A model generated the notes under the pieces. It saw only the letters and a program-made list of their open reading frames with translations, had not been told where the DNA came from and ran no database searches. This document shows, one piece after another, positions 15,233-24,227 of a DNA stretch of 64,000 bases; within the stretch, counting starts at the first letter, position 1, and every line of letters begins with the position of its first letter. The DNA is from Streptomyces sp. NBC_00289 (lineage in GTDB: Bacteria > Actinomycetota > Actinomycetes > Streptomycetales > Streptomycetaceae), in contig NZ_CP108046.1 of assembly GCF_041435115.1 (NCBI RefSeq), positions 8,122,001 through 8,186,000 on the forward strand, read 5' to 3'. Made by a program: the position numbers and the translations under genes.

Positions 15233-16119
15233 GCACCACCACCTCCACCTCCACCTCCACCTCCGAGCCGCTCGGCCTCGGCCGCCGGCGGACCGGCTCG
15301 CTCGTCTGGCACGTCGGCGCCCTGCTCGTTCTCGCGGTCGTCCTCTACCCGGTCCTCTGGGTCGTCGGCGCCTCGTTCAAGCCCAGCAGGGACATCGTCA
15401 ACAGCCTGGAGCTGTTCCCGGCCAGCCCCGTCCTCAGCAACTTCCGGGGCCTGGCCGACGGCATCGCCGACATCTCGATCCTGACGTTCTTCCAGAACTC
15501 CCTGTTCTACGCGCTCGGCGCCGTCGTCGGCATCCTCGTCTCCTGCTCGCTGACCGCGTACGCCTTCGCCCGGATCCGGTTCGCCGGGCGGAACCTGATG
15601 TTCGCGCTGATGATCGGCACGCTCCTGCTGCCGTACCACGTGCTGCTCATCCCGCAGTACGTGATGTTCCAGAAGATGGAGCTGATCAACACCTATGTGC
15701 CGCTGCTCCTCGGCAAGTACCTGGCGACGGAGGCCTTCTTCGTCTTCCTCATGGTGCAGTTCATGCGCAACCTGCCGCGGGAGCTCGACGAGGCCGCGCG
15801 GATCGACGGCTGCGGGCATCTGAGGATCTACTGGTCGATCGTGCTGCCGCTGTGCCGGCCCGCGCTCATCACCAGCGCGATCTTCACCTTCATCAACGCC
15901 TGGAACGACTTCATGGGTCCGCTGATCTACCTCAACGAGCCCGGCAAGTACACGGTCTCCCTCGGCATGATGATGTTCCGCGACTCCGACGGTGTCGCCG
16001 CCAACTACGGCGGACTGATCGCCATGTCCCTGGTCGCGCTGCTGCCCGTCCTGCTGTTCTTCCTCGCCTTCCAGCGGTACCTCATCGACGGCATGGCGAC
16101 GTCCGGTCTGAAGGGCTGA
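15229..16119 (+). CDS. ABC sugar transporter permease (MalG/LplC-like)
   Basis: A 296-residue permease with six predicted helices. The EAA loop is ELDEAARIDGCGHLRIYWSI. FINAWNDFMGPLIYL is the conserved MalG-type segment, and the end GMATSGLKG is typical. The first 13 residues are almost only Ser and Thr (STTTSTSTSTS), an odd low-complexity start encoded by a TCCACC run. ATG 15229 overlaps the previous stop by 4 nt (ATGA), as expected for subunits made in fixed ratio. Confidence 0.92.
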   Translation: MSTTTSTSTSTSEPLGLGRRRTGSLVWHVGALLVLAVVLYPVLWVVGASFKPSRDIVNSLELFPASPVLSNFRGLADGIADISILTFFQNSLFYALGAVVGILVSCSLTAYAFARIRFAGRNLMFALMIGTLLLPYHVLLIPQYVMFQKMELINTYVPLLLGKYLATEAFFVFLMVQFMRNLPRELDEAARIDGCGHLRIYWSIVLPLCRPALITSAIFTFINAWNDFMGPLIYLNEPGKYTVSLGMMMFRDSDGVAANYGGLIAMSLVALLPVLLFFLAFQRYLIDGMATSGLKG

Positions 16120-16125
16120 CCCGGC

Positions 16126-16737
16126 ATGGCCCAAGCACGCGCGAAAGTGCGCGCCGAAGCACGCGCCCCGCGTGGGGAGTCCGTCCTCGCCGAGCGGTTC
16201 GCCCTGTTCGCCGAGTGTCTGCTCACCGGCGTGTGGATCGCGGTGGCCTCGGTCGGGGTGGTCACCTACCCGGCCGCGTTCGCCGCGGGCGCCCGGCACC
16301 TGCGCCGCCGCGCGGGCCACCGGGCCGGTGGCATGCGCGAGTTCGCCGCCGACTTCCGGTCGGCGGTGCGCGGCGGGTGGCTCGTCGGGCTCGCCGGCTG
16401 GGCCGCCGTGGCCGTGGCCTGGGTGGATGTCCAGGCCGTCCGGGCCGGCCTTCCCGGTGGGCCGCTGGTGGGGGCCGTGGGTCTCCTCGCGTTGATCGGC
16501 CTCGGCGTGGCCGGGCTGCGCGCGGCCGCCGTGTGGACGCCCGGCGCGGCCTGGCGCTCCCTGCTGGCGGACGCGGGCCGGCGGACCGTCCTCGACCCGG
16601 CCGGGTCCTTCCTGGTCGTCGGCGGACTGGTCGTCGTCACCTGCTCCGCCTGGTTCGTCGCGCCGCTCGCGGTGCCCGTCCTGGGCGCCGTCGCGGCGGC
16701 GGCCGTAGCCGTCGAGGAGCGCCACCGGCGCCGCTGA
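16126..16737 (+). CDS. YesL/DUF624-like membrane protein
   Basis: The 203-residue protein has four to five hydrophobic segments. The N-terminal part LLTGVWIAVASVGVVTYPAA resembles the start of YesL-family proteins, which are often encoded with oligosaccharide ABC transporters. It begins 6 bases after the permease gene and is surely co-transcribed. Its role is unknown; it may assist the permeases. The family assignment rests on pattern and context, not a hallmark motif. Confidence 0.6.
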   Translation: MAQARAKVRAEARAPRGESVLAERFALFAECLLTGVWIAVASVGVVTYPAAFAAGARHLRRRAGHRAGGMREFAADFRSAVRGGWLVGLAGWAAVAVAWVDVQAVRAGLPGGPLVGAVGLLALIGLGVAGLRAAAVWTPGAAWRSLLADAGRRTVLDPAGSFLVVGGLVVVTCSAWFVAPLAVPVLGAVAAAAVAVEERHRRR

Positions 16738-16859
16738 CGGGCGGTGCCCTCGCACCAGGTCGGCGCACCGGGCGTCGCACCTCGGTCTGTCATGCCCCTG
16801 ACCACCCGGGCGCTCGTCCCCATCTCTCGAACCCGAACCCCGCACGGAAAGGAAAGGCC

Positions 16860-19595
16860 ATGTCCCCCATTCCCCGCAGGTCCCTCCTCAAGGCGGCCGC
16901 CGTCGCCGGAGCCGCCGCGCAGTTCAGCTGGGCGCTCGGCGCCAAGGAGGCGCAGGCCGCGCCCCGAGCCGAGAACGCCGACGCCGATCCCGTGCCCCTG
17001 GACTGGCTGGAGGCCGGCGGCCTCGGCGCCGCCCCCGGCTCCACCGTCGGTGTCCCCTGGCCGAAGGGCACGTACGAGGCGGACCAGACGTTCGCCGTGT
17101 CCGACGCGGACGGCAAGGCCGTGCCCGTGCAGTCCTGGCCGCTCGCCTACTGGCCGGACGGCTCCCTCAAGTGGACTGCCCACGCGGTCAGTTCGGGCTC
17201 CGGAAAGCTCACTCTCAGCGCCGGGGACGCGGCCGCGCCGGAGAAGAAGGTCACCGTGGTGAGGCGCGGCGGCACCATCGAGGTGTCGACCGGTGTCATC
17301 ACCGCGAGCATCGGCACCTCGGGTGCGACCCTCATCAAGTCGGTGACCCGGGGCTCGACGGAGATCGCCAGGAACGGTCGTCTCGTGCTGATCCGCCAGC
17401 CGGAGATCGAGGACGAGGACCAGGGCGCGGTGAAGACCGAGCGCTTCGAGGGTGCCGTCTCCGAGGTCACCGTCGAGCAGAAGGGCCCGGTCCGCGCGGT
17501 CGTCCGCATCGACGGCAAGCACCGCAAGGGCAACCGGAGCTGGCTGCCGTTCTCCATCCGCCTGTACTTCTACGCGGGCGCCGACTCGTTTCGCATGGTG
17601 CACACCGTCACCTTCGACGGCACCCAGGAGCCCGGCAGGAGCAGCGGCGACTTCATCCGCGGTCTCGGCGTCCGCTTCACGGTGCCGATGCGGGACGCGG
17701 CGTACGACCGGCACATCCGCATCGGCGGCGAGGGCACCGGTCTGCTGCGGGAGGCGGTCAAGGGCATCACCGGTCTGCGCCGTGACCCGGGTGCCGCCGT
17801 GCAGGCGGCGCAGTACGCGGGCGAGAAGCTGCCCGACCCGGCCACCTGGGACCAGCGGGTGACGACCAGACTCCAGTACATCCCCGAGTGGGGCGACTAC
17901 ACCCTCTCGCAGCTCTCCGCCGACGGCTTCACACTGCGCAAGCGCACGAAGAAGGGGCACGGCTGGATCGGCGCCGGCGGCGGCGGGCGGGCCTCCGGAT
18001 TCGGGTACGTGGGCGGCGCATCCGGCGGGCTCTCCTTCGGCCTGCGGGACTTCTGGGAGAAGTTCCCCGCCCAGCTCGACATCCGCGACGCCCAGACCGA
18101 CGAGGCCGAGGTCACCCTCTGGCTCTGGTCCCCCGAGGCGCAGCCCATGGACCTGCGGTTCTACCACGACGGCATGGGCCAGGACACGTACGCCGAACAG
18201 CTCGAGGGCCTCAACATCACCTACGAGGACTACGAGCCGGAATTCGGCACCCCGTACGGCATCGCCCGCACCTCCGAACTCCTCTTCTGGGCCAACGAGT
18301 CCACCCCGAGCGCCGAGAGGCTCGCCCAACAGGTCCAAGCCGTAAGGGTGTTGCCGCAGCTGGCCGCCCCGCCCAGGCAGCTCATCAAGGCCAGGGTGCT
18401 CGGCCCCGGCCTCTACTCCGAGCCGGACCGCTCCACGCCCGCCAAGGCGAAGATCGAGGACCACCTCGACTTCCTCTTCACCTACTACAAGGACCAGGTC
18501 GAGCAACGCCGTTGGTACGGCTTCTGGGACTACGGCGACATCATGCACACGTACGACACCGCCCGGCACGTCTGGCGGTACGACATCGGCGGCTACGCCT
18601 GGGACAACTCCGAGCTGTCGCCCGACCTGTGGCTCTGGCTGGCGTACCTGAGGAGCGGCCGTGCCGACATCTTCCGCTTCGCGGAGGCGATGACCCGGCA
18701 CACCGGCGAGGTCGACGTGTACCACCTGGGCAAATGGGCCGGTCTCGGTACCCGGCACGGCGTCCAGCACTACGCCGACAGCGCCAAGCAGCAGCGCATC
18801 GCCAACACCACCTACCGGCGCTACTACTACTTCCTCACCGGTGACGAGCGGGTCGGCGACCTCATGCACGCCAACGTCGACTCCGACGAGACCTTCCTCG
18901 TCCTCGACCCGATCCGCAAGATCCGCACCGAGCCGTACACGCCCGACCGGCACGCCCTGTCGGTCGGTTTCGGCACCGACTGGAGCGGCCTGGTGTCGGC
19001 CTGGCTGACCGAGTGGGAGCGCAAGGGCCCCAAGTGGGAGAAGGCCAAGGCGCGGGTCCTCTCGACCATGGAGACCATCGCCGCCCAGCCCAACGGGTTC
19101 GTGCAGGGCAGCGGGCTGTACGACCTCGACACCGGGAAGTTCGCCGTGGCCGCGGTGCCCGTCGTCAGCGTCTCCCACCTCTCCGCCGTGTTCGGCCTCA
19201 ACGAGCTGTGCGCCGAGCTCATCGACCTCGTCGACATGCCGAAATTCAACGAGGCCTACTTCGACTACTGCCGCTACTTCAACGCGACCAAGGCGGAGCA
19301 GGCGGCACGCTACGGCTCGAACTTCGGCAGCCTGCTGCTCTTCCAGGGACACTCGCGCCTCGACGCGTACACGGCCGTGCGGACCGGGGACGAGAAGCTC
19401 GCCAAGCGGGCCTGGGAGAAGTTCTACAGCTCCGACGGCTACCAGGAGTCGGCGCCCTGGAAGACGGAGAAGCTGAGCGGCCCCGTCACCCTGGTGCCGG
19501 GCAGCGAGGCCACCTGGGTGTCCACCAACGACACCGCGCTCTACGGACTCGCCGCCATCGAGAACCTCGCACTGCTCGGCGACAGGATGCCGTGA
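16860..19595 (+). CDS. Secreted YetA/exo-rhamnogalacturonan-lyase-like protein (Tat signal)
   Basis: The 911-residue protein opens with a Tat signal, PRRSLLKAAAVAGAAAQF, ending near AQAAPRA. The mature N-terminus GVPWPKGTYEAD and SWPLAYWPDGSLKW match the first domain of the PcRGLX/YetA-like family, whose characterised fungal member is an exo-acting rhamnogalacturonan lyase (PL26). The remainder has beta-sandwich-like and then alpha-helical regions (for example WYGFWDYGDIMHTYDTARH, about 555-573), suiting an (alpha/alpha) barrel. The start has AAGGAAAGG upstream. It closes the transporter operon after a 122-base gap. This resembles B. subtilis lplABC-yetA, so rhamnogalacturonan use is inferred. 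Confidence 0.8.
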   Translation: MSPIPRRSLLKAAAVAGAAAQFSWALGAKEAQAAPRAENADADPVPLDWLEAGGLGAAPGSTVGVPWPKGTYEADQTFAVSDADGKAVPVQSWPLAYWPDGSLKWTAHAVSSGSGKLTLSAGDAAAPEKKVTVVRRGGTIEVSTGVITASIGTSGATLIKSVTRGSTEIARNGRLVLIRQPEIEDEDQGAVKTERFEGAVSEVTVEQKGPVRAVVRIDGKHRKGNRSWLPFSIRLYFYAGADSFRMVHTVTFDGTQEPGRSSGDFIRGLGVRFTVPMRDAAYDRHIRIGGEGTGLLREAVKGITGLRRDPGAAVQAAQYAGEKLPDPATWDQRVTTRLQYIPEWGDYTLSQLSADGFTLRKRTKKGHGWIGAGGGGRASGFGYVGGASGGLSFGLRDFWEKFPAQLDIRDAQTDEAEVTLWLWSPEAQPMDLRFYHDGMGQDTYAEQLEGLNITYEDYEPEFGTPYGIARTSELLFWANESTPSAERLAQQVQAVRVLPQLAAPPRQLIKARVLGPGLYSEPDRSTPAKAKIEDHLDFLFTYYKDQVEQRRWYGFWDYGDIMHTYDTARHVWRYDIGGYAWDNSELSPDLWLWLAYLRSGRADIFRFAEAMTRHTGEVDVYHLGKWAGLGTRHGVQHYADSAKQQRIANTTYRRYYYFLTGDERVGDLMHANVDSDETFLVLDPIRKIRTEPYTPDRHALSVGFGTDWSGLVSAWLTEWERKGPKWEKAKARVLSTMETIAAQPNGFVQGSGLYDLDTGKFAVAAVPVVSVSHLSAVFGLNELCAELIDLVDMPKFNEAYFDYCRYFNATKAEQAARYGSNFGSLLLFQGHSRLDAYTAVRTGDEKLAKRAWEKFYSSDGYQESAPWKTEKLSGPVTLVPGSEATWVSTNDTALYGLAAIENLALLGDRMP

Positions 19596-19614
19596 CCCGA
19601 AACCGGTGCCCCGC

Positions 19615-19650
19615 CAGGCAACGTTCGCCCCGTCGCGCAGACGTTGCCTG
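19615..19650. terminator. Bidirectional terminator after the lyase gene
   Basis: CAGGCAACGT and ACGTTGCCTG form a perfect 10-bp stem with a 16-nt loop. It lies between the convergent lyase gene and the membrane-protein gene that ends at 19659. Confidence 0.75.
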
Positions 19651-19658
19651 CCGCGGCA

Positions 19659-22010
19659 CTAGTTCATCCGCCCCAGGACCTCCCGCACCCGCCGGACGTC
19701 GCGCAGTCGCTGCTCGTACGTCGCCCCGAGGGCGAGCAGCAGCAGTCCGGCGAGGGCGGGAGGCACCCAGCGGGGGAGCGCGTCGGTCATCTGGACGAGA
19801 TACGGGGCGAGTTCGTGCAGCGCGTCCAGGGAGAGCACCGTGCCGCCCAGGGCGAGCGGCGCCTGGAGCCGGTGCCGGGCGCCCAGCAGCGTGACCAGCA
19901 GGGCCGCCGCGCCCAGCAGCAGCGGGCGGATCCAGTGGGCGTCGCCCCAGGCCGCGAAGAGGCTCGGCACGAGGCCGGCGGCGAGCCCGGGGCCGTAGGC
20001 GTACCAGGACGACGCCCCGGGGTCGCGGCGGCGGCGGAGGGCGCCGACGAGCAGCGCGGGGACCGCGGCCGGCAGCGTGTACGCCTCCGGCGCCGTGATG
20101 CCCCAGGCCGCCAGCCGGACCCAGGTGGCCAGGACGAGGAGAGCGGTGGCCGCGTAGCCGGCGGGGCGGCGGTCCGGGCGGACGGCCGTGCCGGCGGCGA
20201 TCACCGCGCACAGGGCGAGCACCAGGGAGAGCAGGGGTGGGTCGGTGAGCGTGAGGCCGACGGCGACGAGGGCCGCCGCGGCACCGGTCGCCTCGACGGC
20301 GACCCTGACGGGGGTGCCGCCGACACGGTGAGCGGCCAGCGCCGCGGCCGTGGGTACGGCGAGCACCAGCAGCGCGGTGTGTTGCGGCGGGAGGCCCAGC
20401 GAGGCGCCCACGGCGCAGGCCAGCCCGGTGGCGTACCCGAGGGAGACGGACGCCGAGACCGGGGCGAGGCGTCGGCGCCACGCGGCCACCGCGAACAGGA
20501 CGGTCAGTGAACCGAGTACGACGAGGGTTCCCGTCTCGGTGGCCAGGGAGAGGAGGGCGAGGCCGGCGGAGCCGAGCACGGCGAGCCCCGTGGACACCGG
20601 CGTCGCGAACCCGAGCACCGCCACCGTGGCCAGGCCCTGAACCAACAGGCCGACGGCGTACGGCATTTCGAGTGCCGCCGGGAGGACGAGCACCGTGGCC
20701 CAGGCCAGGACGAGCGCGGCCGTCCATGCCTGCGGGCGCCACCGTACGTCGCGGACCGCCAGGGCGAGCACCGTGGCCACCGCGACGAGGACCAGGGGAG
20801 CCGTGGCCGCGTGCGCCGGCCAGAAACCGTCGACCGTCGCCGCGGCGCGGGCGTCGGCCGGCGCGCCGGACCACGCGTGCAGCACCCACGCGACCGGACC
20901 CAGCAGCGCGACGCCGACGGCAGGCAGCGCCCACAGCACCGCGCACGCCTGCACCGCCCCCGAGGCGAGGGCGAGGCCCCGCCGCACCGGCTCCGCGACC
21001 GGCCCCCGCACGGCGGCCACCAGCGCGATCCCGCACACCAGATACCCGAGCACCGTCAAGTCGCCGGGCAGTACGGCGCGCGGGACGCCCCCGGCCCCGG
21101 CGACCAGGAACAGCCCGCCCGCCACCGCTGTGCCGGTCGCGAGAGCCGGCCGGGGAGCGAACCACGCGGCGCCGAGGGCGATCGCCGCCGCGAGGGCGAA
21201 GAGCGCCGCCGCACGGGCGGCGGCACCCGGACCGGCCGCGTCCAGGGAGAGCAGGCCGGTCGCCAGCACGCCCCAGCCGCCGGTGCCGAACGCGCCGCCC
21301 GCTGCGACGAGCCGCAGGGACCGCCCGGACACCCGGAGCGCGACAACCGTGTCGAACGCGGCGGTGAGCAGCACCGCGGCGGTGACCGTGTGCGGTCCGC
21401 CGCCGCTCGCGACCGCCCAGAGCGCAAGGGGGAGTTGGGCGCAGACCAGGGCGGCGGGCAGCGGCAGCCGCACGGCGGCCGGACCCGGCAGCGCGGCGAG
21501 CGCCACGCCGTACGCCGTCCACACCGCCGCCAGCAGCGTCGACGCGGCGGCCGCGTAGGTGACGCCGTCCGCCGTCGGGAACGCGGCCTCGTGCAGGGCG
21601 TACGCGTCCAGCATCGTCAGCGCGAGGCCGAGACCCGCGACCGACTCGGCGGTCGAGCGCAGGCCTCGCCGCAACAGCGCCACGGGTGCGCCGAGCGCCG
21701 CCAGCGTGACGGCGCCGAGCACCGCGGCCCGGCCGGCGATTCCGAGGTGCCCCCAGCTGACCAGGGTGAACACCATCGCGGCGACGGTCAGCAGGATTCC
21801 GCCCAGCAGCAGGAGGACGTTCTGCACGCCCGGCGCGCTGGTCTCCGGACGGGGCGGTCCGGCCGGAGCGGGCAGGTTGGGCCGCACCGGCTGGAGGGAG
21901 GTCAGCAGCCAGGCGCGGCGGACCAGCAACTGGGCCCGACGGGCGTCCAGTTGCCGCAGTTCGGCGTCGAGGAACCGCAACTCCTCGGCCGGTGGCGGAA
22001 TGTGCGTCAT
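19659..22010 (-). CDS. Large multi-pass membrane protein (SCO7613 C-terminal-domain type)
   Basis: The protein has about 783 residues. It starts with a short coiled-coil-like helix ELRFLDAELRQLDARRAQLL, then a Pro-rich linker, and then some 20 or more hydrophobic segments made mainly of Ala, Leu, Val and Gly to the C-terminus. This fits the Streptomyces family named for the SCO7613 C-terminal domain. No catalytic motif is seen and the function is unknown. The start is uncertain: ATG 22010 (MTHIPPPAEE) is chosen, ATG 22046 is possible, and neither has a convincing ribosome site. It is divergent from the SRPBCC gene. Confidence 0.8.
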   Translation of the reverse strand: MTHIPPPAEELRFLDAELRQLDARRAQLLVRRAWLLTSLQPVRPNLPAPAGPPRPETSAPGVQNVLLLLGGILLTVAAMVFTLVSWGHLGIAGRAAVLGAVTLAALGAPVALLRRGLRSTAESVAGLGLALTMLDAYALHEAAFPTADGVTYAAAASTLLAAVWTAYGVALAALPGPAAVRLPLPAALVCAQLPLALWAVASGGGPHTVTAAVLLTAAFDTVVALRVSGRSLRLVAAGGAFGTGGWGVLATGLLSLDAAGPGAAARAAALFALAAAIALGAAWFAPRPALATGTAVAGGLFLVAGAGGVPRAVLPGDLTVLGYLVCGIALVAAVRGPVAEPVRRGLALASGAVQACAVLWALPAVGVALLGPVAWVLHAWSGAPADARAAATVDGFWPAHAATAPLVLVAVATVLALAVRDVRWRPQAWTAALVLAWATVLVLPAALEMPYAVGLLVQGLATVAVLGFATPVSTGLAVLGSAGLALLSLATETGTLVVLGSLTVLFAVAAWRRRLAPVSASVSLGYATGLACAVGASLGLPPQHTALLVLAVPTAAALAAHRVGGTPVRVAVEATGAAAALVAVGLTLTDPPLLSLVLALCAVIAAGTAVRPDRRPAGYAATALLVLATWVRLAAWGITAPEAYTLPAAVPALLVGALRRRRDPGASSWYAYGPGLAAGLVPSLFAAWGDAHWIRPLLLGAAALLVTLLGARHRLQAPLALGGTVLSLDALHELAPYLVQMTDALPRWVPPALAGLLLLALGATYEQRLRDVRRVREVLGRMN

Positions 22011-22121
22011 GCCTCGCAGCGTGGCCCGCGTCACGTCGTACGACATGAGTGCGCGTACTCAGACCGTACTCAAACCCGCCGGATGCCGCGCATCGTGCCT
22101 GCGTACGGGCACACTCGGCAC

Positions 22122-22580
22122 ATGGACTGGACGCATTACCGCTTCCGCAGCCTGTGGGCCCTGCCCGCGCCGCCCGCCACCGTGTACGCGGCGCTGGAGC
22201 GGGCCGAGGACTACCCGCGCTGGTGGCGCCAGGTCCGCGAGGTACGCCGTACCGACGACACGACGGGCGTCGTCCGGATCCGCTCCCTCATCCCGTACGA
22301 CCTCACCTTCACCGCGCGCGAGGTGCGGCGCGACCCCGCGGCCGGAGTCCTTGAAATCGCCATGTCCGGTGATCTCGACGGCTGGGCGCGCTGGACGGTC
22401 ATGCCGGACGGCACCGGCAGCCTGGCCCGCTACGACCAGGCGGTCCAGGTCAACAAGCCGCTGCTCAGGCGGTTCGCGGTGCCGGGGCGGCCGTTCTTCC
22501 GCGCCAACCACTGGCTGATGATGCGGGCCGGGCGGCGCGGACTGGCGGCCCACCTCGGGCGCGGCCGCCAAGCGGTTTGA
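22122..22580 (+). CDS. SRPBCC-family (polyketide cyclase/START-like) protein
   Basis: A 152-residue protein with the START-like pattern: RSLWALPAPPATVYAALERAEDYPRWWRQVR at the N-terminus (helix after the first strand and the conserved YPRWW), then beta strands with LIPYDLTFTAREV. These proteins bind small hydrophobic molecules; a catalytic role cannot be inferred. ATG 22122 has no strong ribosome site. Its stop codon overlaps the -35 of the following tRNA gene. Confidence 0.85.
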   Translation: MDWTHYRFRSLWALPAPPATVYAALERAEDYPRWWRQVREVRRTDDTTGVVRIRSLIPYDLTFTAREVRRDPAAGVLEIAMSGDLDGWARWTVMPDGTGSLARYDQAVQVNKPLLRRFAVPGRPFFRANHWLMMRAGRRGLAAHLGRGRQAV

Positions 22581-22606
22581 AGGAAAGCCGCGGGGACCTG
22601 TATTGT
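22577..22606 (+). promoter_or_regulatory. Promoter of tRNA-Val at 22620
   Basis: TTGAAG (22577-22582) and TATTGT (22601-22606) with an 18-bp spacer place the start about 7-8 nt before the tRNA. The -35 box overlaps the SRPBCC stop codon. Confidence 0.65.
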
Positions 22607-22619
22607 TCACTGCGTTCCC

Positions 22620-22691
22620 GGGCGATTAGCTCAGTGGGAGAGCGCTTCGTTCACACCGAAGAGGTCACTGGTTCGAACCCAGTATCGCCCA
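22620..22691 (+). tRNA. tRNA-Val (CAC), copy 2
   Basis: Identical over all 72 nt to the gene at 12468, with anticodon CAC and acceptor stem GGGCGAT/ATCGCCC. CCA is not encoded. A strong terminator follows. Confidence 0.95.
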
Positions 22692-22696
22692 CCGGG

Positions 22697-22730
22697 AAAA
22701 GCCGGTCCGCAGCAGCGGACCGGCTTTTTT
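22697..22730 (+). terminator. Intrinsic terminator of tRNA-Val
   Basis: GCCGGTCCGC pairs perfectly with GCGGACCGGC (10 bp, AGCA loop) and is flanked by AAAA and TTTTTT. It is one of the few classical stem-plus-U-run terminators in the window and may also stop the opposite-strand exonuclease gene. Confidence 0.9.
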
Positions 22731-22763
22731 GCGCGGCCGTGCGGTTCTTGCGGCCGTGTGCGG

Positions 22764-23498
22764 CTATGCGGCCGCCGCCGGCAGTTCCGGACGCAGCGGC
22801 CACGCCGTGTCCACCACCTCGTCGGTGCCGCTGCGCGCGAACCACGCCTGCAGACCGCGCGCCTGTGCCGCGTGCCACACCGACTGCAGGGTGTGCAGCT
22901 CGGCCGGAGACAGCCGCTCGAGCCGGGCCGCGAAACGACGTCCCACCGCCCGTACGACGTCGAGTGCGGCCAGCGCGTCGGCGCCCGCGTCGTGCGCGCC
23001 GTCCAGGACGACGCCGTAGTGCTCGCACAGATCGGTCAGGGTGCGTCGGCCCTTGCGGTAGCGGTCCAGGTGTTTGTCCAGGACCCGCGGGTCGAGCACG
23101 CGCAGCGACGACGCCTCGAGCCAGTGGTCCAGGGACGAGGCGCGATGGCGGCGCAACTCGCGGTCCAGGAGCGTCAGATCGAACGGCGCGTTCATCACCA
23201 CCAGCGGACGGCCCGCCCCGGCCTGCTCCGCCAGCGCCTCGGCTATCTCGTGCATCACCGGCGCCGGCCAGCGGCCGTTGCGCTGCAGATGCTCCTGCGT
23301 CAGTCCGTGCACCGCCGTCGCTCCGGCGGGCACCGGCACACCCGGGTTCACCAGCCACCGGCTGATCCGTGGCCGCGTGCCCGGGGCGTCCTGGACGACG
23401 ACGGCGGCCGACACGATCCGGTCGGTCTCGACGTCGACGCCCGTGGTCTCCGTGTCGAAGGCGGCCAGTGGGCCCTCGTACCAGCACGTCATCACCAT
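22764..23498 (-). CDS. DnaQ-like 3'-5' exonuclease (DEDDh)
   Basis: The 244-residue protein has all DEDDh exonuclease motifs: FDTETTG with D15 and E17, NAPFD with D107, and HDAGADA with H169 and D174. This is the epsilon/DnaQ proofreading fold used to trim DNA or RNA 3' ends with two metal ions. It has no polymerase partner nearby, so it is probably a stand-alone repair or RNA-processing nuclease rather than the replicative epsilon subunit. ATG 23498 follows GAGGAG at good spacing. It is divergent from the DUF4365 pair. Confidence 0.9.
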   Translation of the reverse strand: MVMTCWYEGPLAAFDTETTGVDVETDRIVSAAVVVQDAPGTRPRISRWLVNPGVPVPAGATAVHGLTQEHLQRNGRWPAPVMHEIAEALAEQAGAGRPLVVMNAPFDLTLLDRELRRHRASSLDHWLEASSLRVLDPRVLDKHLDRYRKGRRTLTDLCEHYGVVLDGAHDAGADALAALDVVRAVGRRFAARLERLSPAELHTLQSVWHAAQARGLQAWFARSGTDEVVDTAWPLRPELPAAAA

Positions 23499-23660
23499 GC
23501 AACTCCTCGTTCACCCACGGCAGCTGACGTTCCGTCTCCTGCCCGTTTGGTGATACCCGGGCTGTTTGCGCCGTACGCCGGAAGGACACAACAGAAGTAC
23601 GGGTCTTTGCAGTTCAGCGGCTCGACACGGGGATTCACACGGCTGGGAAGGCTGTTGGTC

Positions 23661-24227
23661 ATGGCGATAGCGCAGCCCGAGCGGGGCGGGCTGCTGCCCG
23701 AACGGACGGCACCCCATCGCGGCACACTCGCCACCACCGCCTGCATGGAGACACTGCAGGTCGGCTATCTGCACGCGGTCGCGGCGGCCGCGGGCTGCTC
23801 GCTGTCCCAGCCCTTTCCGGACAACGGCATCGACTGGCACGTCAGTCACGGCTCACCGGGCCACACCGTCGACGACGAGGTGACCATCAAGGTGCAGCTC
23901 AAGTGCACCTACCAGATCGCGCCGAACCCGCCCGGCCGCTTCTTCTCCTTCACGCTCGACAACGCCCACCTGGCGAAGCTCGCCCGCACCCCGGTGTCGG
24001 TGCACAAGATCCTCGTCGTGATGCTCGTCCCGCGGTCCCAGGACGACTGGCTGCGCGCCAGCCACGACCGGCTCGACCTGCGCCACTGCTGCTACTGGAT
24101 CAACCTCGCCGGCCATCCGGTCACCGGCCGGAACCGGACCACCGTGCGCATACCGACCTCGCGCGTCTTCGACGACCGGGCCCTCTGCGAGATCATGACG
24201 CGGGTCGGGACGGGAGGCAGACCATGA
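23661..24227 (+). CDS. DUF4365-type protein, putative PD-(D/E)XK nuclease fold
   Basis: The 188-residue protein has the DUF4365 arrangement: a long helix (TACMETLQVGYLHAVAAAAG), then GIDWHV, then VTIKVQLKCT. D58 and the Q79-L-K81 strand fit the D...QxK form of the PD-(D/E)XK nuclease core. The helical TLATTACMETL lies where these folds place the acidic residue before the core. Nuclease activity is inferred from the family, not shown. Its stop overlaps the start of the next gene by 4 nt, so the two products are probably made together. ATG 23661 has no clear ribosome site; TTG 23653 is in another frame. Confidence 0.75.
   Translation: MAIAQPERGGLLPERTAPHRGTLATTACMETLQVGYLHAVAAAAGCSLSQPFPDNGIDWHVSHGSPGHTVDDEVTIKVQLKCTYQIAPNPPGRFFSFTLDNAHLAKLARTPVSVHKILVVMLVPRSQDDWLRASHDRLDLRHCCYWINLAGHPVTGRNRTTVRIPTSRVFDDRALCEIMTRVGTGGRP

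Noticed and set aside
16266..19352. 1028-codon open frame on the minus strand opposite the lyase-like gene
   Set aside because: It is antisense to a gene with a Tat signal and family motifs. Its composition is low-complexity Gly/Val/Asp/Arg, typical of a mirror frame in high-GC DNA, and it has no ribosome site.
12468..22691. Integrative element in a tRNA gene
   Set aside because: No integrase, excisionase, replication gene or attachment repeat beyond the tRNA copies themselves was found; only the weaker accessory-block idea is kept.
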